NCBI RefSeq assembly: GCF_000967865.1
Contig: NZ_JXRU01000030.1
Span: 62,001-126,000, forward strand
DNA: 64,000 bases
Direction of reading: 5' to 3'
Source of the DNA: Microbacterium sp. SA39
GTDB lineage: Bacteria; Actinomycetota; Actinomycetes; Actinomycetales; Microbacteriaceae
Shown here: positions 8,228-18,355 of the stretch, piece after piece
Layout of the letters: each line of letters starts with the position of its first letter
Position numbering within the stretch: the stretch's first letter is position 1
Position numbers and translations under genes: made by a program
Notes under the pieces: generated by a model
Told to the model about the DNA's origin: nothing
Database searches by the model: none
Seen by the model: the letters and a program-made list of their open reading frames with translations, nothing else

Positions 8228-9330
8228 GGTCTCTCATCATGGCGGCGGCGATCTCGCTCGCCTTCACCCTGTTCCTGACTCCCGTCTTCCTTCGGCTCTT
8301 CCGGAAGTGGGGATGGGGGCAGGTCATCCGCACCCCCGAGGCCATCGAGAACCCCAACCACGAGGCGAAGCGCGGCACCCCCACGATGGGCGGCGTCATC
8401 TTCATCGCCGGCTCCATCGTCGGATACTTCACCGGGGTGTTCGTCAGCGGTGAGGTGCCCGCGCTGTCGGCGTTGCTGGTGATCTGGCTGATGGTCGGAT
8501 TCGGCGCGGTCGGCTTCATCGACGACTACATGAAGGTGCGCAGCCAGCGCAGCCTGGGGTTGTCCGGGTGGCGGAAGATCATCGGACAGCTGCTCGTCAT
8601 CATCCCGTTCGGCATCGTCGCGCTCAACTTCCCGAACAAGTTCGGACAGACGCCGGCCAGCGCGTCGATCTCGCTGTTCCGTGACATCACCTGGCTCGAC
8701 CTCTTCGCTTTCGGTGTCATCCTCGGCTGGGTCCTGTATCTTACGTGGATCGCGATCATCGGCGTCGCGACGTCGAACAGCGTGAACCTCACCGACGGAC
8801 TCGACGGCCTCGCCGCAGGCGCCGGAGTCATCGTCGTCGCCGCGTACAGCCTCATCGCGTTCTGGCAGTTCAAGCAGCCCTGTATCGGCGGCGATCCGGG
8901 TGCGCTCGGCGGATGCTATGAGGTACGGGATCCGTTCAACCTCGCCATCATCGCGGCTTCGTTCGCGGCCGGACTGGTCGGCTTCCTCTGGTGGAACGCG
9001 CCGAAGGCCAAGGTCTTCATGGGCGACGTCGGATCGATGGCGATCGGCGGTGTGATCACCGCGATGGCGATCCTCACCCGCACCGAGCTGCTGCTCCTCG
9101 TGATCGCGGGTGTGTTCGTGCTCTCCTCCGGCTCCGTGATCCTGCAGCGCGCCTACTTCAAGATCACGCGCGGCAAGCGGCTCTTCCTGATGAGTCCTTT
9201 CCATCATCACCTGGAGATGCGCGGCTGGTCCGAGATCACGATCGTTGTGCGGATGTGGATCATCGCCGGTCTTCTCGCGGTTTCCGCCGTCGGCCTGTTC
9301 TACGTGGAATGGCTGACGCGTGTCGGCTGA
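8224..9330 (+). CDS. mraY: Phospho-MurNAc-pentapeptide transferase
   Basis: MraY transfers phospho-MurNAc-pentapeptide to undecaprenyl phosphate, giving lipid I at the inner face of the membrane. The 368-residue product is polytopic with about ten helices. Conserved motifs include KRGTPTMGGVIF (about residues 46-57), NLTDGLDGLA (about 188-197), FMGDVGSMAIGG and SPFHHHLEMRGWSE. The GTG at 8224 overlaps the murF stop, and an ATG six codons later is an alternative. The gene ends 11 bases inside murD. Confidence 0.96.
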   Translation: MRSLIMAAAISLAFTLFLTPVFLRLFRKWGWGQVIRTPEAIENPNHEAKRGTPTMGGVIFIAGSIVGYFTGVFVSGEVPALSALLVIWLMVGFGAVGFIDDYMKVRSQRSLGLSGWRKIIGQLLVIIPFGIVALNFPNKFGQTPASASISLFRDITWLDLFAFGVILGWVLYLTWIAIIGVATSNSVNLTDGLDGLAAGAGVIVVAAYSLIAFWQFKQPCIGGDPGALGGCYEVRDPFNLAIIAASFAAGLVGFLWWNAPKAKVFMGDVGSMAIGGVITAMAILTRTELLLLVIAGVFVLSSGSVILQRAYFKITRGKRLFLMSPFHHHLEMRGWSEITIVVRMWIIAGLLAVSAVGLFYVEWLTRVG

Positions 9331-10855
9331 TCGGCTGCGCACCCTGACCAGCTGGAACGCGGACTGGCAGGGGCTGCGGGCAGCGGTGCTCGGCCTGTCG
9401 ATGACCGGCTTCTCGGTGGCCGACACCCTCTCCGAGCTCGGAGCCGAGGTGCTCGTCCTCAGCGAATCGGCGGAGGAGGAGTACGAGCGACTGCTGCCGG
9501 TGATCGGCGCGAGACTCGAGCTGACTTCACTGGCCGAGGTTCCGTCTGCGCTCGTGGACTTCGCTCCCGAGGTCGTGATCGCCTCGCCGGGCTTCTCGCC
9601 GTCGCATCCGCTCATCCGCTGGGCGCAGGAAGCCGGAATCCCGATCTGGGGAGACATCGAGCTCGCCTGGCGCGTCCGCGACAAGGAGCTCCGCGCCGAC
9701 GGCACCCCCGCCGACTGGGTGCTCATCACCGGCACGAACGGCAAGACCACGACGACGCAGCTGACGGCATCGCTGCTCGTCGCGGGCGGGCGTCGAGCCG
9801 CCCCGTGCGGGAACATCGGCGTGCCGGTGCTCGACGCGGTGCGCGACCCGAGCGGATTCGACGTGCTCGTGGTCGAGCTCTCCAGCCACCAGCTCTGGTA
9901 CCTCGGTCAGTCGCGGACCGAGGGCGAGCTGTATCCGTATGCCTCGGTCTGCCTCAACCTCGCCGACGATCACCTCGTCTGGCACGGGAGCGCTGCGGCC
10001 TACCGGGATGCGAAGGCGGTCGTCTATCGCAACACCCGAGTCGCGTGCGTCTACAACAAGGCGGATGCCGCGACGCGGCTGATGGTCGAGGAGGCGGAGG
10101 TGGTCGAGGGGGCCCGCGCCATCGGCTTCGACCTCGGCATCCCCGGCCCGAGCGACCTCGGCATCGTGGAAGGGCTGGTCGTGGACCGTGCCTTCCTCGA
10201 TGACCGCTCGCGCAGCGCACTCGAGCTGACGACCGTCGCCGATCTCGACCGCGCAGGTCTCGCCGCGCCTCACATCGTGCAGAACATCCTCGCCGCGAGT
10301 GCCCTCGCGCGCTCTCTGGGCGTGGAGCCCGAGGCGATCCACACGGCGCTGCAGGACTTCCACCTCGATGCCCACCGCATCCAGGTCGTCGCACGCCACG
10401 GAGGCGTCGTGTGGGTGGACGACTCGAAGGCAACGAATCCGCACGCGGCGGCATCCTCGCTGCGCGCATACCCGGGCGCGGTCTGGATCGTCGGGGGAGA
10501 TCTGAAGGGCGTCGACATCGCCGATCTCGTCGCCGACGTCGGCTCGACCGCCCGCGCCGCGGTCGTGATCGGGGTCGAACGCGCCGAGGTCGTCGCGGCA
10601 TTCCGACGACACGCGCCCGTGGTCCCGGTGTTCGAGGTCGATGCTGGCGAGACTGGACTCGTCATGAACCGTGTCGTGGAGATCGCCGCGGGGATCGTCG
10701 GCGACGAGGGCACAGTTCTGCTGGCCCCGGCGGCGGCATCCTTCGACCAGTTCTCCAGCTATACGGATCGCGGACACCGCTTCGCCGAGGCGGTGCGGGA
10801 CTGGATCGACAGGGGGAGCGCCGATGACGCAGGTATCCCGCCCTCCGCGGTCTGA
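9320..10855 (+). CDS. murD: UDP-MurNAc-L-alanine--D-glutamate ligase
   Basis: MurD adds D-glutamate to UDP-MurNAc-L-Ala. The 511-residue protein has a Rossmann-like N-terminal domain, the P-loop ITGTNGKTTTT at residues 136-146, and the later DDSKATNPHAAASSL motif. The GTG at 9320 (VSADRLRTL) overlaps the mraY stop. It also overlaps the start of ftsW by 32 bases, so translation of this part of the cluster is closely coupled. Confidence 0.95.
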   Translation: MSADRLRTLTSWNADWQGLRAAVLGLSMTGFSVADTLSELGAEVLVLSESAEEEYERLLPVIGARLELTSLAEVPSALVDFAPEVVIASPGFSPSHPLIRWAQEAGIPIWGDIELAWRVRDKELRADGTPADWVLITGTNGKTTTTQLTASLLVAGGRRAAPCGNIGVPVLDAVRDPSGFDVLVVELSSHQLWYLGQSRTEGELYPYASVCLNLADDHLVWHGSAAAYRDAKAVVYRNTRVACVYNKADAATRLMVEEAEVVEGARAIGFDLGIPGPSDLGIVEGLVVDRAFLDDRSRSALELTTVADLDRAGLAAPHIVQNILAASALARSLGVEPEAIHTALQDFHLDAHRIQVVARHGGVVWVDDSKATNPHAAASSLRAYPGAVWIVGGDLKGVDIADLVADVGSTARAAVVIGVERAEVVAAFRRHAPVVPVFEVDAGETGLVMNRVVEIAAGIVGDEGTVLLAPAAASFDQFSSYTDRGHRFAEAVRDWIDRGSADDAGIPPSAV

Positions 10856-12029
10856 GTCCGGGGGACTCGCAGCCAGGGTCTCGCTCGGGCGCCGGTTCAC
10901 CCCGGTGTCGACGGAGTTCCTCCTCATCGCGTCCACCGCTCTGCTGCTGACGCTCTTCGGCCTCGTCATGGTGCTGTCCGCGACCAGTGCGACGGCGGTC
11001 GCCGAGGGCGCGAGCCCGATGGACGGCGTGCTCCGTCAGGGCGTGTTCGCGCTGCTCGGCATCCCGCTGATGTTCCTCATCAGTCGTCTGCCGATCGCTT
11101 TCCTCAAGAAGATGGCCTGGCCGGCGCTGTTCGGGGCCGTGGCGCTCCAGATGCTCGTGTTCACCCCGCTCGGCATCGCCGACGGCGGAAACAGGAACTG
11201 GATCAAGATCGCCGGCTTCACCCTTCAGCCGTCCGAATTCCTCAAGCTCGCCCTCGCGCTGTGGATCGCGGCCGTGCTGCTGCGCAAGCGCACCATGCTC
11301 GGCACCTGGCATCACGTCTTCATCCCGGTGATCCCGGTCGGCGCCCTCGCGATCGGCACGGTGCTGGCGGGCAAGGACCTCGGTACCGCGATGGTGCTGG
11401 TCCTCGTGCTGCTGGGTTGCCTGTTCTTCTCCGGGGTGAAGCTCCGATTGTTCATCATCCCGCTCATCCTCGGCATCTTGGCAGTTCTGTGGTACGCGCT
11501 CTCCAGCCCGGACCGGATGCGACGCATCACGGCGACGTGCGACGACATGTCGCTCTACTACTCCGACTGCTACCAGTCGATCCACGGCATGTGGGGCATG
11601 GCCTCCGGAGGCGTGTTCGGGCTCGGCCTCGGCAACTCGCAGGAGAAATACGGGTGGCTCCCTGCCGCCGGCAACGACTTCATCTTCGCGATCGTGGGGG
11701 AGGAGCTGGGCCTGATCGGGTGCATCGTGGTGCTGGCCCTGTTCACGTTCTTCACCGTCGGCGCATTCCACATCATCCGGAAGACGCCGGACCCCTTCAT
11801 CCGTGTCGCGGCCGGCGGCATCACGGTCTGGATCGTCGGTCAGGCGGTGCTGAACATCGGCGTCGTGATCGGCGTCTTCCCCGTGATGGGAGTGCCCCTC
11901 CCTTTCATGTCGCAGGGCGGCACGGCGCTGCTGGCGGTCCTGATCGCCTGCGGCGTGCTGCTCGCGTTCGCTCGTACCCTGCCCGCCGAGGAGAAGGCCC
12001 CAGCCGCAGCGGGTAGGGTCACCAGGTGA
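10824..12029 (+). CDS. ftsW: Septal peptidoglycan glycosyltransferase FtsW
   Basis: SEDS-family polymerase that makes septal glycan from lipid II together with FtsI. The 401-residue product has about ten membrane helices. The C-terminal signature GVPLPFMSQGGTALLA is intact, and the LTLFGLVMVLSATSA helix near residues 40-55 is typical of the family. The ATG at 10824 is preferred: AGGGGGAG lies just upstream and the product then begins with a short polar, basic leader. An earlier in-frame ATG at 10671 would add 51 residues that only mirror murD in another frame. It overlaps murG by four bases. Confidence 0.95.
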   Translation: MTQVSRPPRSESGGLAARVSLGRRFTPVSTEFLLIASTALLLTLFGLVMVLSATSATAVAEGASPMDGVLRQGVFALLGIPLMFLISRLPIAFLKKMAWPALFGAVALQMLVFTPLGIADGGNRNWIKIAGFTLQPSEFLKLALALWIAAVLLRKRTMLGTWHHVFIPVIPVGALAIGTVLAGKDLGTAMVLVLVLLGCLFFSGVKLRLFIIPLILGILAVLWYALSSPDRMRRITATCDDMSLYYSDCYQSIHGMWGMASGGVFGLGLGNSQEKYGWLPAAGNDFIFAIVGEELGLIGCIVVLALFTFFTVGAFHIIRKTPDPFIRVAAGGITVWIVGQAVLNIGVVIGVFPVMGVPLPFMSQGGTALLAVLIACGVLLAFARTLPAEEKAPAAAGRVTR

Positions 12030-13102
12030 CTTCGTACCTCCTCGCCGGCGGCGGCACCGCCGGGCATGTGAACCCCCTGCTCGCCGTCGCCGATGCGCTG
12101 CGCGAGCGCGACGCGGCGGCATCCGTCCTCGTGCTCGGAACCGCCGAAGGGCTGGAGTCCCGGCTCGTCCCGGAGCGCGGATACGAGCTGCTCATCGTCG
12201 ACAAGGTGCCCTTCCCTCGACGGCCGAACCGCCAGGCGGTCGCTTTCCTCTCGCGTTTCCGCCGTGCCATCGCGCAGGTGCGGGCGCACATCCGCCGACA
12301 CGACGTCGACGTCGTCGTCGGGTTCGGCGGCTACGCCTCGGCCCCCGCGTATGTCGCCGCGCGCCGTGAGCGCGTCCCGTTCGTCGTCCACGAGGCCAAC
12401 GCCAAGCCGGGGCTCGCCAATGTGCTGGGCGCGCGCGGCGCTGCCGGTGTCGGGGTGGCGTTCGCCGGCACCCCTCTCCGCGGCAGCGAGGTCGTCGGTA
12501 TGCCGCTGCGACGCGAGGTGATCGCCCTCGACCGGACGGCGACCCGCGCCGAGGCCGCGGCCCACTTCGGGCTGGATGCTGACCGACCTGTCCTGCTCGT
12601 CTTCGGCGGATCCCTCGGCGCGCAGCGGCTCAACGAGGCGATGGCAGACTCCTGGGGCGACATCCTCGCCGCGGGCTGGCAGCTGCTGCACGTGACGGGC
12701 GAGCGCAGCGACATGGTCGATCCCGAGGTGCCCGGCTACGCCATGCGGCGTTACGTCGACCGGATGGATCTCGCCTTCGCCCTCGCCGACCTGATCGTCT
12801 CCCGCTCCGGCTCGGCGACGGTCAGCGAGATCAGCGCGCTCGGCATCCCCGCGCTCTACGTGCCGTACTCGGTGGGCAACGGCGAGCAGCGGCTCAACGC
12901 TGCGTCGGCGGTGACCGCCGGTGCGGCGCAGCTGCTGGACGACGCGACTTTCGACGGTGACGCCGTACGACGGTTCGTCCTGCCGTTGCTCGGTGACCGC
13001 GAGCGCGTGAAGCAGATGGCCGAGGCCGCGCAGAAGGTCGGCACCCGCACCGGCACCGAGAACGTGATCGCCCTGATCGACCGCGCACTCGGCGCTGCCT
13101 GA
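12026..13102 (+). CDS. murG: Lipid II synthase (GlcNAc transferase) MurG
   Basis: MurG adds GlcNAc to lipid I, giving lipid II on the cytoplasmic membrane face. The 358-residue product begins with the donor/acceptor loop LAGGGTAGHVNPLLAVADAL. The C-terminal nucleotide-binding region has SRSGSATVSEISALGIPALYVPY, and the central VFGGSLGAQRLNEA loop is also present. The GTG at 12026 overlaps the ftsW stop codon. A 39-base gap carrying a candidate promoter separates it from murC. Confidence 0.95.
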   Translation: MTSYLLAGGGTAGHVNPLLAVADALRERDAAASVLVLGTAEGLESRLVPERGYELLIVDKVPFPRRPNRQAVAFLSRFRRAIAQVRAHIRRHDVDVVVGFGGYASAPAYVAARRERVPFVVHEANAKPGLANVLGARGAAGVGVAFAGTPLRGSEVVGMPLRREVIALDRTATRAEAAAHFGLDADRPVLLVFGGSLGAQRLNEAMADSWGDILAAGWQLLHVTGERSDMVDPEVPGYAMRRYVDRMDLAFALADLIVSRSGSATVSEISALGIPALYVPYSVGNGEQRLNAASAVTAGAAQLLDDATFDGDAVRRFVLPLLGDRERVKQMAEAAQKVGTRTGTENVIALIDRALGAA

Positions 13103-13126
13103 GCCGTCGAGACGCCCGAGCAAAAG

Positions 13127-13132
13127 TAGACT
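13127..13132 (+). promoter_or_regulatory. Candidate -10 box of murC
   Basis: TAGACT lies nine bases before the murC ATG in the murG-murC gap. The same hexamer precedes dnaE, ctaC, coaE and uvrA in this window. It suggests an internal promoter for murC-ftsQ with little or no leader. Confidence 0.55.
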
Positions 13133-13141
13133 GAGACCGAC

Positions 13142-14542
13142 ATGATCAGACCCGACCTCTCCCTCCCGATCCCCGAGACGATCACCTCCGCGCACTTCAT
13201 CGGCGTCGGTGGTTCCGGCATGAGCGGCCTCGCGAGGATGTTCCTCGACGCCGGCATCCGCGTCTCCGGCACCGATCGCGCCGACAGCGACAACCTGCGC
13301 GCTCTCGCCGCCGCCGGGGCGACGGTTCACGTCGGCCACGACGCGTCGTACCTCGGCGACGCCGACACCGTCGTGCACACCGGAGCCATCTGGCCGGAGA
13401 ACCCCGAGTTCGTGACGGCGAAGGAGCGCGGGCTGCACGTCATCCACCGCTCGCAGGCGCTGCACTGGCTGATCGGGTCACGCCGACTCGTGTCCGTGGC
13501 CGGTGCCCACGGCAAGACGACGTCCACGGGCATGATCGTGACGGCCCTTCGTGAGCTCGGCGCCGATCCGCACTTCGTGAACGGCGGCGTGATCGAGCAG
13601 CTCGGCACCTCCAGTGCGACGGGCACGGGCGACCTGTTCGTGATCGAGGCCGACGAATCCGACGGGACCTTCCTGCTCTACGACACCGCGGTCGCCCTCA
13701 TCACCAACGTCGACCCCGACCACCTGGACCACTACGGTTCGGACGAGGCGTTCCACGAGGCGTTCGTGCGGTTCGCGGACGCCGCTTCCGAGGCGGTCGT
13801 GATCTCGAGCGACGACCCCGGCGCTCTGCGTGTCGGCGCGGGCCTCACTCATAACAACGTCATCACCTTCGGACAGGCCGAGGATGCCGATCTGCGGGTG
13901 ACCGACATCGTGGCCGCCGGACCGGTCGCTGCCACCCTGACCCACGGCGGCGAGAGCGTGCGCATGCAGCTGGCGGTACCCGGCGTGCACAACGCGATCA
14001 ACGCGGCCGGCGCCGTCGCGGTCCTGCGGGCCCTCGGTCACCCCCTGGCCGAAGCGGTGCGCGCGGTCGAGGGTTTCGCGGGCACCGTCCGCCGACTGGA
14101 GCAGCACGGTGTGGAGCGCGGCGTCACGGTGTACGACGACTACTCCCATCACCCGACCGAGGTCCGCGCCGCTCTCGAGGCCATGCGCAGCATCGCCGGC
14201 TCGGGCCGGATCATCGCGATCCAGCAGCCGCACACGTACTCGCGCACGCAGCACATGTACCAGGAGTTCGCCGATGTGCTCGAGGAGTTCGCGGACCACA
14301 CCGTGATGCTCGACGTCTACGGCGCCCGCGAGGACCCGGTGCCCGGCGTCACCGGAGAATTGGTCAGCGACGCGTTCCGCGACCAGCAGCACGTGCACTA
14401 TGTGCCGGACTGGCAGCAGGCGGCCGACTACACCGCGACCGTCGCGCAGGACGGCGACTTCGTCGTCACCCTCGGGTGCGGCAACGTGTATCAGATCATC
14501 CCGCAGGTGCTGGAGTCGCTCCGCCGGACCGACGAGGCGTAG
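13142..14542 (+). CDS. murC: UDP-MurNAc--L-alanine ligase
   Basis: MurC joins L-alanine to UDP-MurNAc, the first peptide step. The 466-residue protein has the N-terminal [18 protein letters not shown] loop (about residues 21-38), the P-loop GAHGKTTST at 121-129, and [11 protein letters not shown] near residue 190. [15 protein letters not shown] marks the C-terminal domain. The ATG at 13142 has no clear ribosome site and may be read from a near-leaderless transcript starting at the TAGACT box. The stop is two bases before the ftsQ GTG. Confidence 0.95.
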   Translation: MIRPDLSLPIPETITSAHFIGVGGSGMSGLARMFLDAGIRVSGTDRADSDNLRALAAAGATVHVGHDASYLGDADTVVHTGAIWPENPEFVTAKERGLHVIHRSQALHWLIGSRRLVSVAGAHGKTTSTGMIVTALRELGADPHFVNGGVIEQLGTSSATGTGDLFVIEADESDGTFLLYDTAVALITNVDPDHLDHYGSDEAFHEAFVRFADAASEAVVISSDDPGALRVGAGLTHNNVITFGQAEDADLRVTDIVAAGPVAATLTHGGESVRMQLAVPGVHNAINAAGAVAVLRALGHPLAEAVRAVEGFAGTVRRLEQHGVERGVTVYDDYSHHPTEVRAALEAMRSIAGSGRIIAIQQPHTYSRTQHMYQEFADVLEEFADHTVMLDVYGAREDPVPGVTGELVSDAFRDQQHVHYVPDWQQAADYTATVAQDGDFVVTLGCGNVYQIIPQVLESLRRTDEA

Positions 14543-14544
14543 TC

Positions 14545-15480
14545 GTGCGCCGTCCCGCACCTCTTCCGACCGCCCCGGAGGGCAAGGGGCAGAAGGATGC
14601 CGCGCCGGAGCGGACGACCCCCCCTCGGCGAGGAGAACGAGCGGATGGCGAGCCTGTAGACGTCACCGAGGTCGTTGCCGGCCCCGCCGCGGCGTCGGAG
14701 CCGGCAGGCGACGAGACCGCGCAGCCGACGTCGACGCGCGACGTCTGGCGGGCCGCGCGCGCCCGGCGCGGGGCTCTGCGCGCCGAGATCCGCAGGTTCA
14801 CTCAGCGCTCCCGGCGGCGGAGGATCGTATGGCTCAGCAGCATCGGTGCCGTCATCCTCCTGATCGGGGGAAGCGTCGCTGCGGCGTACAGCCCGCTCTT
14901 CGCCGTCGAGAAGATCACGGTGGCCGGTGCGACCAGTCTCGACGCCACGGCGATCGAAGCCGCCCTCGCGGACCAGCTCGGCACGCCGCTGGCGCTGGTG
15001 GACACGAGTGAGGTCAAGGCCGCTCTGCTCGCCTTCCCGCTCATCGAGACCTACGCTCTCGAGGCGCGGCCGCCGCACGACCTCACGGTGCGCATCGTCG
15101 AGCGCACGCCCGTCGGCGTCATCCGATCGGATGCCGGTTACACGCTGGTGGATGCCGCGGGTGTGGCACTCGCCACGACCTCGGACCAGCCCGACGGCCA
15201 GCCGCTGATCGACGCGGAGGGCGGCGTGGATTCGACGGCGTTCGAGAGCGCCGGCCTCGTCGTGCGCGCGCTGCCCGCCGACGTCCGTGCGGCGCTCACC
15301 GGTGTCACCGCGACGACGGCGGACGACGTGACCCTCACGCTCAGCACCGGTCTGACCGTCGTGTGGGGAAGTGCGGAGGAATCCGGGCTGAAGGCGATCG
15401 CGCTGTCTCGGGCGATGGGCTTGAACCCTGGAGCGACGTCGATCGACGTCACTTCGCCCGAAGTCGCCGTCATCGGCTGA
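14545..15480 (+). CDS. ftsQ: Cell division protein FtsQ
   Basis: FtsQ is a bitopic divisome scaffold connecting early and late division proteins. The 311-residue product has a long charged, Pro/Ala-rich cytoplasmic region (about 1-92), one membrane helix (about 93-115), a POTRA domain starting at FAVEKITVAGATSLD, and a following beta domain. The GTG at 14545 is chosen because it lies two bases after the murC stop. An upstream in-frame ATG at 14476 would overlap murC by 67 bases. A hairpin and a promoter region follow before ftsZ. Confidence 0.9.
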   Translation: MRRPAPLPTAPEGKGQKDAAPERTTPPRRGERADGEPVDVTEVVAGPAAASEPAGDETAQPTSTRDVWRAARARRGALRAEIRRFTQRSRRRRIVWLSSIGAVILLIGGSVAAAYSPLFAVEKITVAGATSLDATAIEAALADQLGTPLALVDTSEVKAALLAFPLIETYALEARPPHDLTVRIVERTPVGVIRSDAGYTLVDAAGVALATTSDQPDGQPLIDAEGGVDSTAFESAGLVVRALPADVRAALTGVTATTADDVTLTLSTGLTVVWGSAEESGLKAIALSRAMGLNPGATSIDVTSPEVAVIG

Positions 15481-15500
15481 CGGGTTTCGACGGGAATGGC

Positions 15501-15518
15501 GCGACACGCCCGTGTCGC
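15501..15518 (+). terminator. Hairpin between ftsQ and ftsZ
   Basis: GCGACACG and its complement CGTGTCGC are separated by CC, about 20 bases after the ftsQ stop. There is no T-run, so this may be a weak terminator or a protein-binding palindrome. Confidence 0.4.
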
Positions 15519-15576
15519 TGCGGGCGCGCGGGCATGCGGCGCTTACCTTCGATTCAGGGAACGCAATACCGGGAAA

Positions 15577-15599
15577 TACTTTACACCTCTAGTTGAGGT
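15577..15599 (+). promoter_or_regulatory. ftsZ promoter region with ACCTC-N5-GAGGT palindrome
   Basis: TACTTT (15577-15582) resembles a -10 box and has a weak TTCAGG 18 bases upstream. Directly after it come ACCTC, TAGTT and GAGGT (15585-15599), an inverted repeat within the expected 5' untranslated region of ftsZ. It could be an operator or a short RNA hairpin. The 182-base gap is AT-richer than its surroundings, as expected for a promoter. Confidence 0.5.
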
Positions 15600-15662
15600 T
15601 TAAGGTTCACCCCCACACTTTCTCGACAACGAACGCAAGGCTCGACTAATCGGAGGCCGGCC

Positions 15663-16808
15663 ATGAGCCAGAACCAGAACTACCTCGCCGTGATCAAGGT
15701 CGTCGGCGTCGGCGGTGGCGGCGTCAACGCCGTGAACCGCATGATCGACCTCGGCCTCCGCGGAGTCGAGTTCATCGCCGTGAACACCGACGCGCAGGCG
15801 TTGCTGATGAGCGACGCCGACGTCAAGCTCGACGTGGGACGCGAACTGACCCGCGGCCTCGGCGCCGGCGCTGACCCCGAGGTGGGTCGCCGCGCGGCGG
15901 AGGACCACGCCGAGGAGATCGAGCAGGCGCTGACCGGCGCCGACATGGTCTTCGTCACCGCGGGTGAAGGCGGTGGAACCGGAACCGGGGGCGCCCCCGT
16001 GGTCGCGCGCATCGCGAAGTCGATCGGCGCTCTCACGATCGGTGTCGTCACCAAGCCGTTCTCCTTCGAGGGCCGCCGCCGTCAGAGCCAGGCGGAGGCC
16101 GGCGTCGCGAAGCTCAAGGAAGAGGTCGACACCCTCATCGTGGTGCCGAACGACCGCCTGCTCGAGATCAGCGACCGCGGCATCTCGATGATCGAGGCCT
16201 TCGCGACCGCCGACCAGGTGCTCCTCGCCGGTGTGCAGGGCATCACCGACCTGATCACGACTCCGGGCCTGATCAACCTCGACTTCGCCGACGTCAAGTC
16301 GGTCATGCAGGGTGCGGGCTCCGCGCTCATGGGAATCGGGTCCGCGCGCGGCGCCGACCGCGCCATCAAGGCCGCAGAACTGGCGGTCGAGTCGCCGCTC
16401 CTCGAGGCGAGCATCGAAGGCGCGCACGGCGTGCTGCTCTCGATCCAGGGCGGGTCCAACCTGGGCATCTTCGAGATCCACGACGCCGCCGATCTGGTCA
16501 AGGAAGCGGCTCACCCCGAGGCCAACATCATCTTCGGTACCGTCATCGACGACACGCTCGGCGACGAAGTGCGCGTGACCGTCATCGCCGCCGGCTTCGA
16601 CGGCGGCGAGCCATCGCTTCGTCTCGACCCGATGGTCGTGTCGCGGCCGGCGGCTGCGATGCTGCCCGAGGTCAACCTCTCCGATGCGGCCGAGCCGACG
16701 AAGAGCGAGAGCTCTCGGCCGGAGCCCGTGCAGCAGCGCGTCCCGGCCACCAGCATCGAGCCGGCGTTCGCGGATGATGATATCGACATCCCCGAATTCC
16801 TGAAGTGA
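15663..16808 (+). CDS. ftsZ: Cell division GTPase FtsZ
   Basis: Tubulin-like GTPase that forms the Z ring. The 381-residue product has [14 protein letters not shown] near residues 16-29, the tubulin signature [12 protein letters not shown] at 101-112, and NVDAQ-like loops characteristic of the family. A variable linker and the conserved C-terminal peptide [11 protein letters not shown] follow, the latter binding SepF and other partners. The ATG at 15663 follows CGGAGG. The C-terminal codon overlaps the yggS start. Confidence 0.98.
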   Translation: MSQNQNYLAVIKVVGVGGGGVNAVNRMIDLGLRGVEFIAVNTDAQALLMSDADVKLDVGRELTRGLGAGADPEVGRRAAEDHAEEIEQALTGADMVFVTAGEGGGTGTGGAPVVARIAKSIGALTIGVVTKPFSFEGRRRQSQAEAGVAKLKEEVDTLIVVPNDRLLEISDRGISMIEAFATADQVLLAGVQGITDLITTPGLINLDFADVKSVMQGAGSALMGIGSARGADRAIKAAELAVESPLLEASIEGAHGVLLSIQGGSNLGIFEIHDAADLVKEAAHPEANIIFGTVIDDTLGDEVRVTVIAAGFDGGEPSLRLDPMVVSRPAAAMLPEVNLSDAAEPTKSESSRPEPVQQRVPATSIEPAFADDDIDIPEFLK

Positions 16809-17515
16809 CGCAGGGGCCGGACGAGGCGCAGCAGCAGTCCGCGCTGGCCGCGCGGCTGTCGGCGATCGATGAGCGTATCGCCGATGCCGCGCGCCAGGCG
16901 GGCCGCGACCCTGCGGAGTTGACGCGGATCGTCGTCACCAAGTTCCATCCGGCCTCTCTCGTGACGCAGTTGCACGCTCTCGGCGTGCGGGAGGTGGGGG
17001 AGAACCGGCAGCAGGAGCTCTCCGCCAAGGAGGCCGAGCTGAACGCACTGGATGTCCGCTGGCATTTCATAGGCCAGGGGCAGACGAACAAGGCCGCTGC
17101 GATCCGGCGGAGCGCCGACGTGGTCCACTCGGTCGACCGCAGCCGGTTCGCCGACGCCCTGCACCGCGCCGCGGAAGGCGACGACATGCTCGACGTGCTC
17201 GTGCAGGTCAACCTCACCGACGATGCCGGGAGAGGCGGCGTGGCGCCTGCTGAGGCACCCGCCCTCGCCGAGCACGTCCTCTCTCTGCCGTCCCTCCGAC
17301 TGCGCGGCGTGATGGCGGTCGCACCACTCGACGAAGAACCCGCCTCCGCTTTCGCGCGTCTGCGCGGCATCGCCGACGAGTTGCGCACGGTCGCGCCTTC
17401 GGCCACCTGGATCTCCGCAGGCATGACCGGCGACTTCGCCGAGGCGATCGCCGCGGGCGCGACACACCTGCGGATCGGCTCCGCAATCACCGGCCCCCGA
17501 CCCGAGCGGGGTTAA
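16805..17515 (+). CDS. YggS-family PLP homeostasis protein
   Basis: YggS/YlmE-family protein that binds pyridoxal phosphate and takes part in PLP homeostasis; homologues have no clear catalytic activity. The 236-residue product has the PLP-lysine segment IVVTKFHP near residue 43, GENRQQEL, and [11 protein letters not shown] (about 80-90). The C-terminal [22 protein letters not shown] phosphate-binding stretch is typical. The GTG at 16805 overlaps the ftsZ stop. Location between ftsZ and sepF is usual in actinobacteria and firmicutes. Confidence 0.92.
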   Translation: MTQGPDEAQQQSALAARLSAIDERIADAARQAGRDPAELTRIVVTKFHPASLVTQLHALGVREVGENRQQELSAKEAELNALDVRWHFIGQGQTNKAAAIRRSADVVHSVDRSRFADALHRAAEGDDMLDVLVQVNLTDDAGRGGVAPAEAPALAEHVLSLPSLRLRGVMAVAPLDEEPASAFARLRGIADELRTVAPSATWISAGMTGDFAEAIAAGATHLRIGSAITGPRPERG

Positions 17516-17557
17516 CCTGTGAAAAGACCACCCCAAACGTTCGAACCGGAGGACACG

Positions 17558-18031
17558 ATGGGTAACCCGCTGAAGAAGACCATGGTGTATCTCGGCCTCG
17601 CCGACGAGGAAGAGGTCTACGAGGAGGAGACGCAGGCCCCGGCCCGCGCCCACCGCGATCGCGACCGTGAACGCGAAGAGCCGGCGCCGGCTCCCGTCAC
17701 GCCGCTGCGACGCCCCGTCGCCGTTCGCCAGCCGGCTGCCGGCACGGTGAACGAGATCCTCACGGTGCACCCGAAGCAGTACCGCGACGCCCAGCTGATC
17801 GCGGAGAGCTTCCGCGAGGGCGTCCCGGTGATCATCAACCTCTCCCAGATGAGCGACGCCGACGCGCGTCGTCTGATCGATTTCGCCAGCGGCCTCTCGC
17901 TCGGCCTCTACGGACGCATCGAGCGCGTGACATCGAAGGTGTTCCTGCTGTCGCCGGAGAACATCGCGGTGTCCGGGCACGGAGGAATCGCGCACGCAGA
18001 CGCCGAGTCTGCGGGCTTCGACCAGTCGTAG
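17558..18031 (+). CDS. sepF: Cell division protein SepF
   Basis: SepF tethers FtsZ to the membrane in bacteria without FtsA. The 157-residue product has the N-terminal amphipathic membrane-targeting helix ([14 protein letters not shown]), an acidic/Pro-rich linker, and the globular FtsZ-binding domain (about residues 65-145) with [21 protein letters not shown]. The ATG at 17558 is chosen because the targeting helix must be N-terminal and GGAGG lies seven bases upstream. The open frame extends 13 codons further up without a conserved start. yggT follows after three bases. Confidence 0.95.
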   Translation: MGNPLKKTMVYLGLADEEEVYEEETQAPARAHRDRDREREEPAPAPVTPLRRPVAVRQPAAGTVNEILTVHPKQYRDAQLIAESFREGVPVIINLSQMSDADARRLIDFASGLSLGLYGRIERVTSKVFLLSPENIAVSGHGGIAHADAESAGFDQS

Positions 18032-18034
18032 CCC

Positions 18035-18331
18035 GTGGAGCTGGTCTCCGTCGTCGCCAGGATCGTCCATCTGGCGCTCCTGCTCTACGTCTTCGTGCTC
18101 TTCGCGCGGCTGATCCTCGACTACATCCCCATGTTCAACCGGGAATGGCGTCCGAAGGGCTTCGGCCTCGTCGTCGCTGAGGCCGCCTACACGGTCACAG
18201 ATCCGCCGATCCGGTTCTTCCGGCGGATCATCCCGCCGTTGCGGATCGGCTCGCTGTCGCTGGACTTCGGGTTCGCCCTCACGATGCTCATCGTGCTCGT
18301 CCTGATGAACATCGTCGGGCTCTTCATCTGA
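18035..18331 (+). CDS. YggT family membrane protein
   Basis: Small membrane protein of the YggT/YlmG family, 98 residues. It has two hydrophobic segments (about residues 5-28 and 74-97), and the conserved central TDPPIRFFRRIIPPLRIGSLSLD. Homologues act in division-linked envelope processes; the exact role is unknown. The GTG at 18035 is three bases after the sepF stop, so the genes form one unit. It ends 25 bases before a palindrome in front of divIVA. Confidence 0.9.
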   Translation: MELVSVVARIVHLALLLYVFVLFARLILDYIPMFNREWRPKGFGLVVAEAAYTVTDPPIRFFRRIIPPLRIGSLSLDFGFALTMLIVLVLMNIVGLFI

Positions 18332-18355
18332 CCCGCGACTTCTCGCGCTGGGGGT

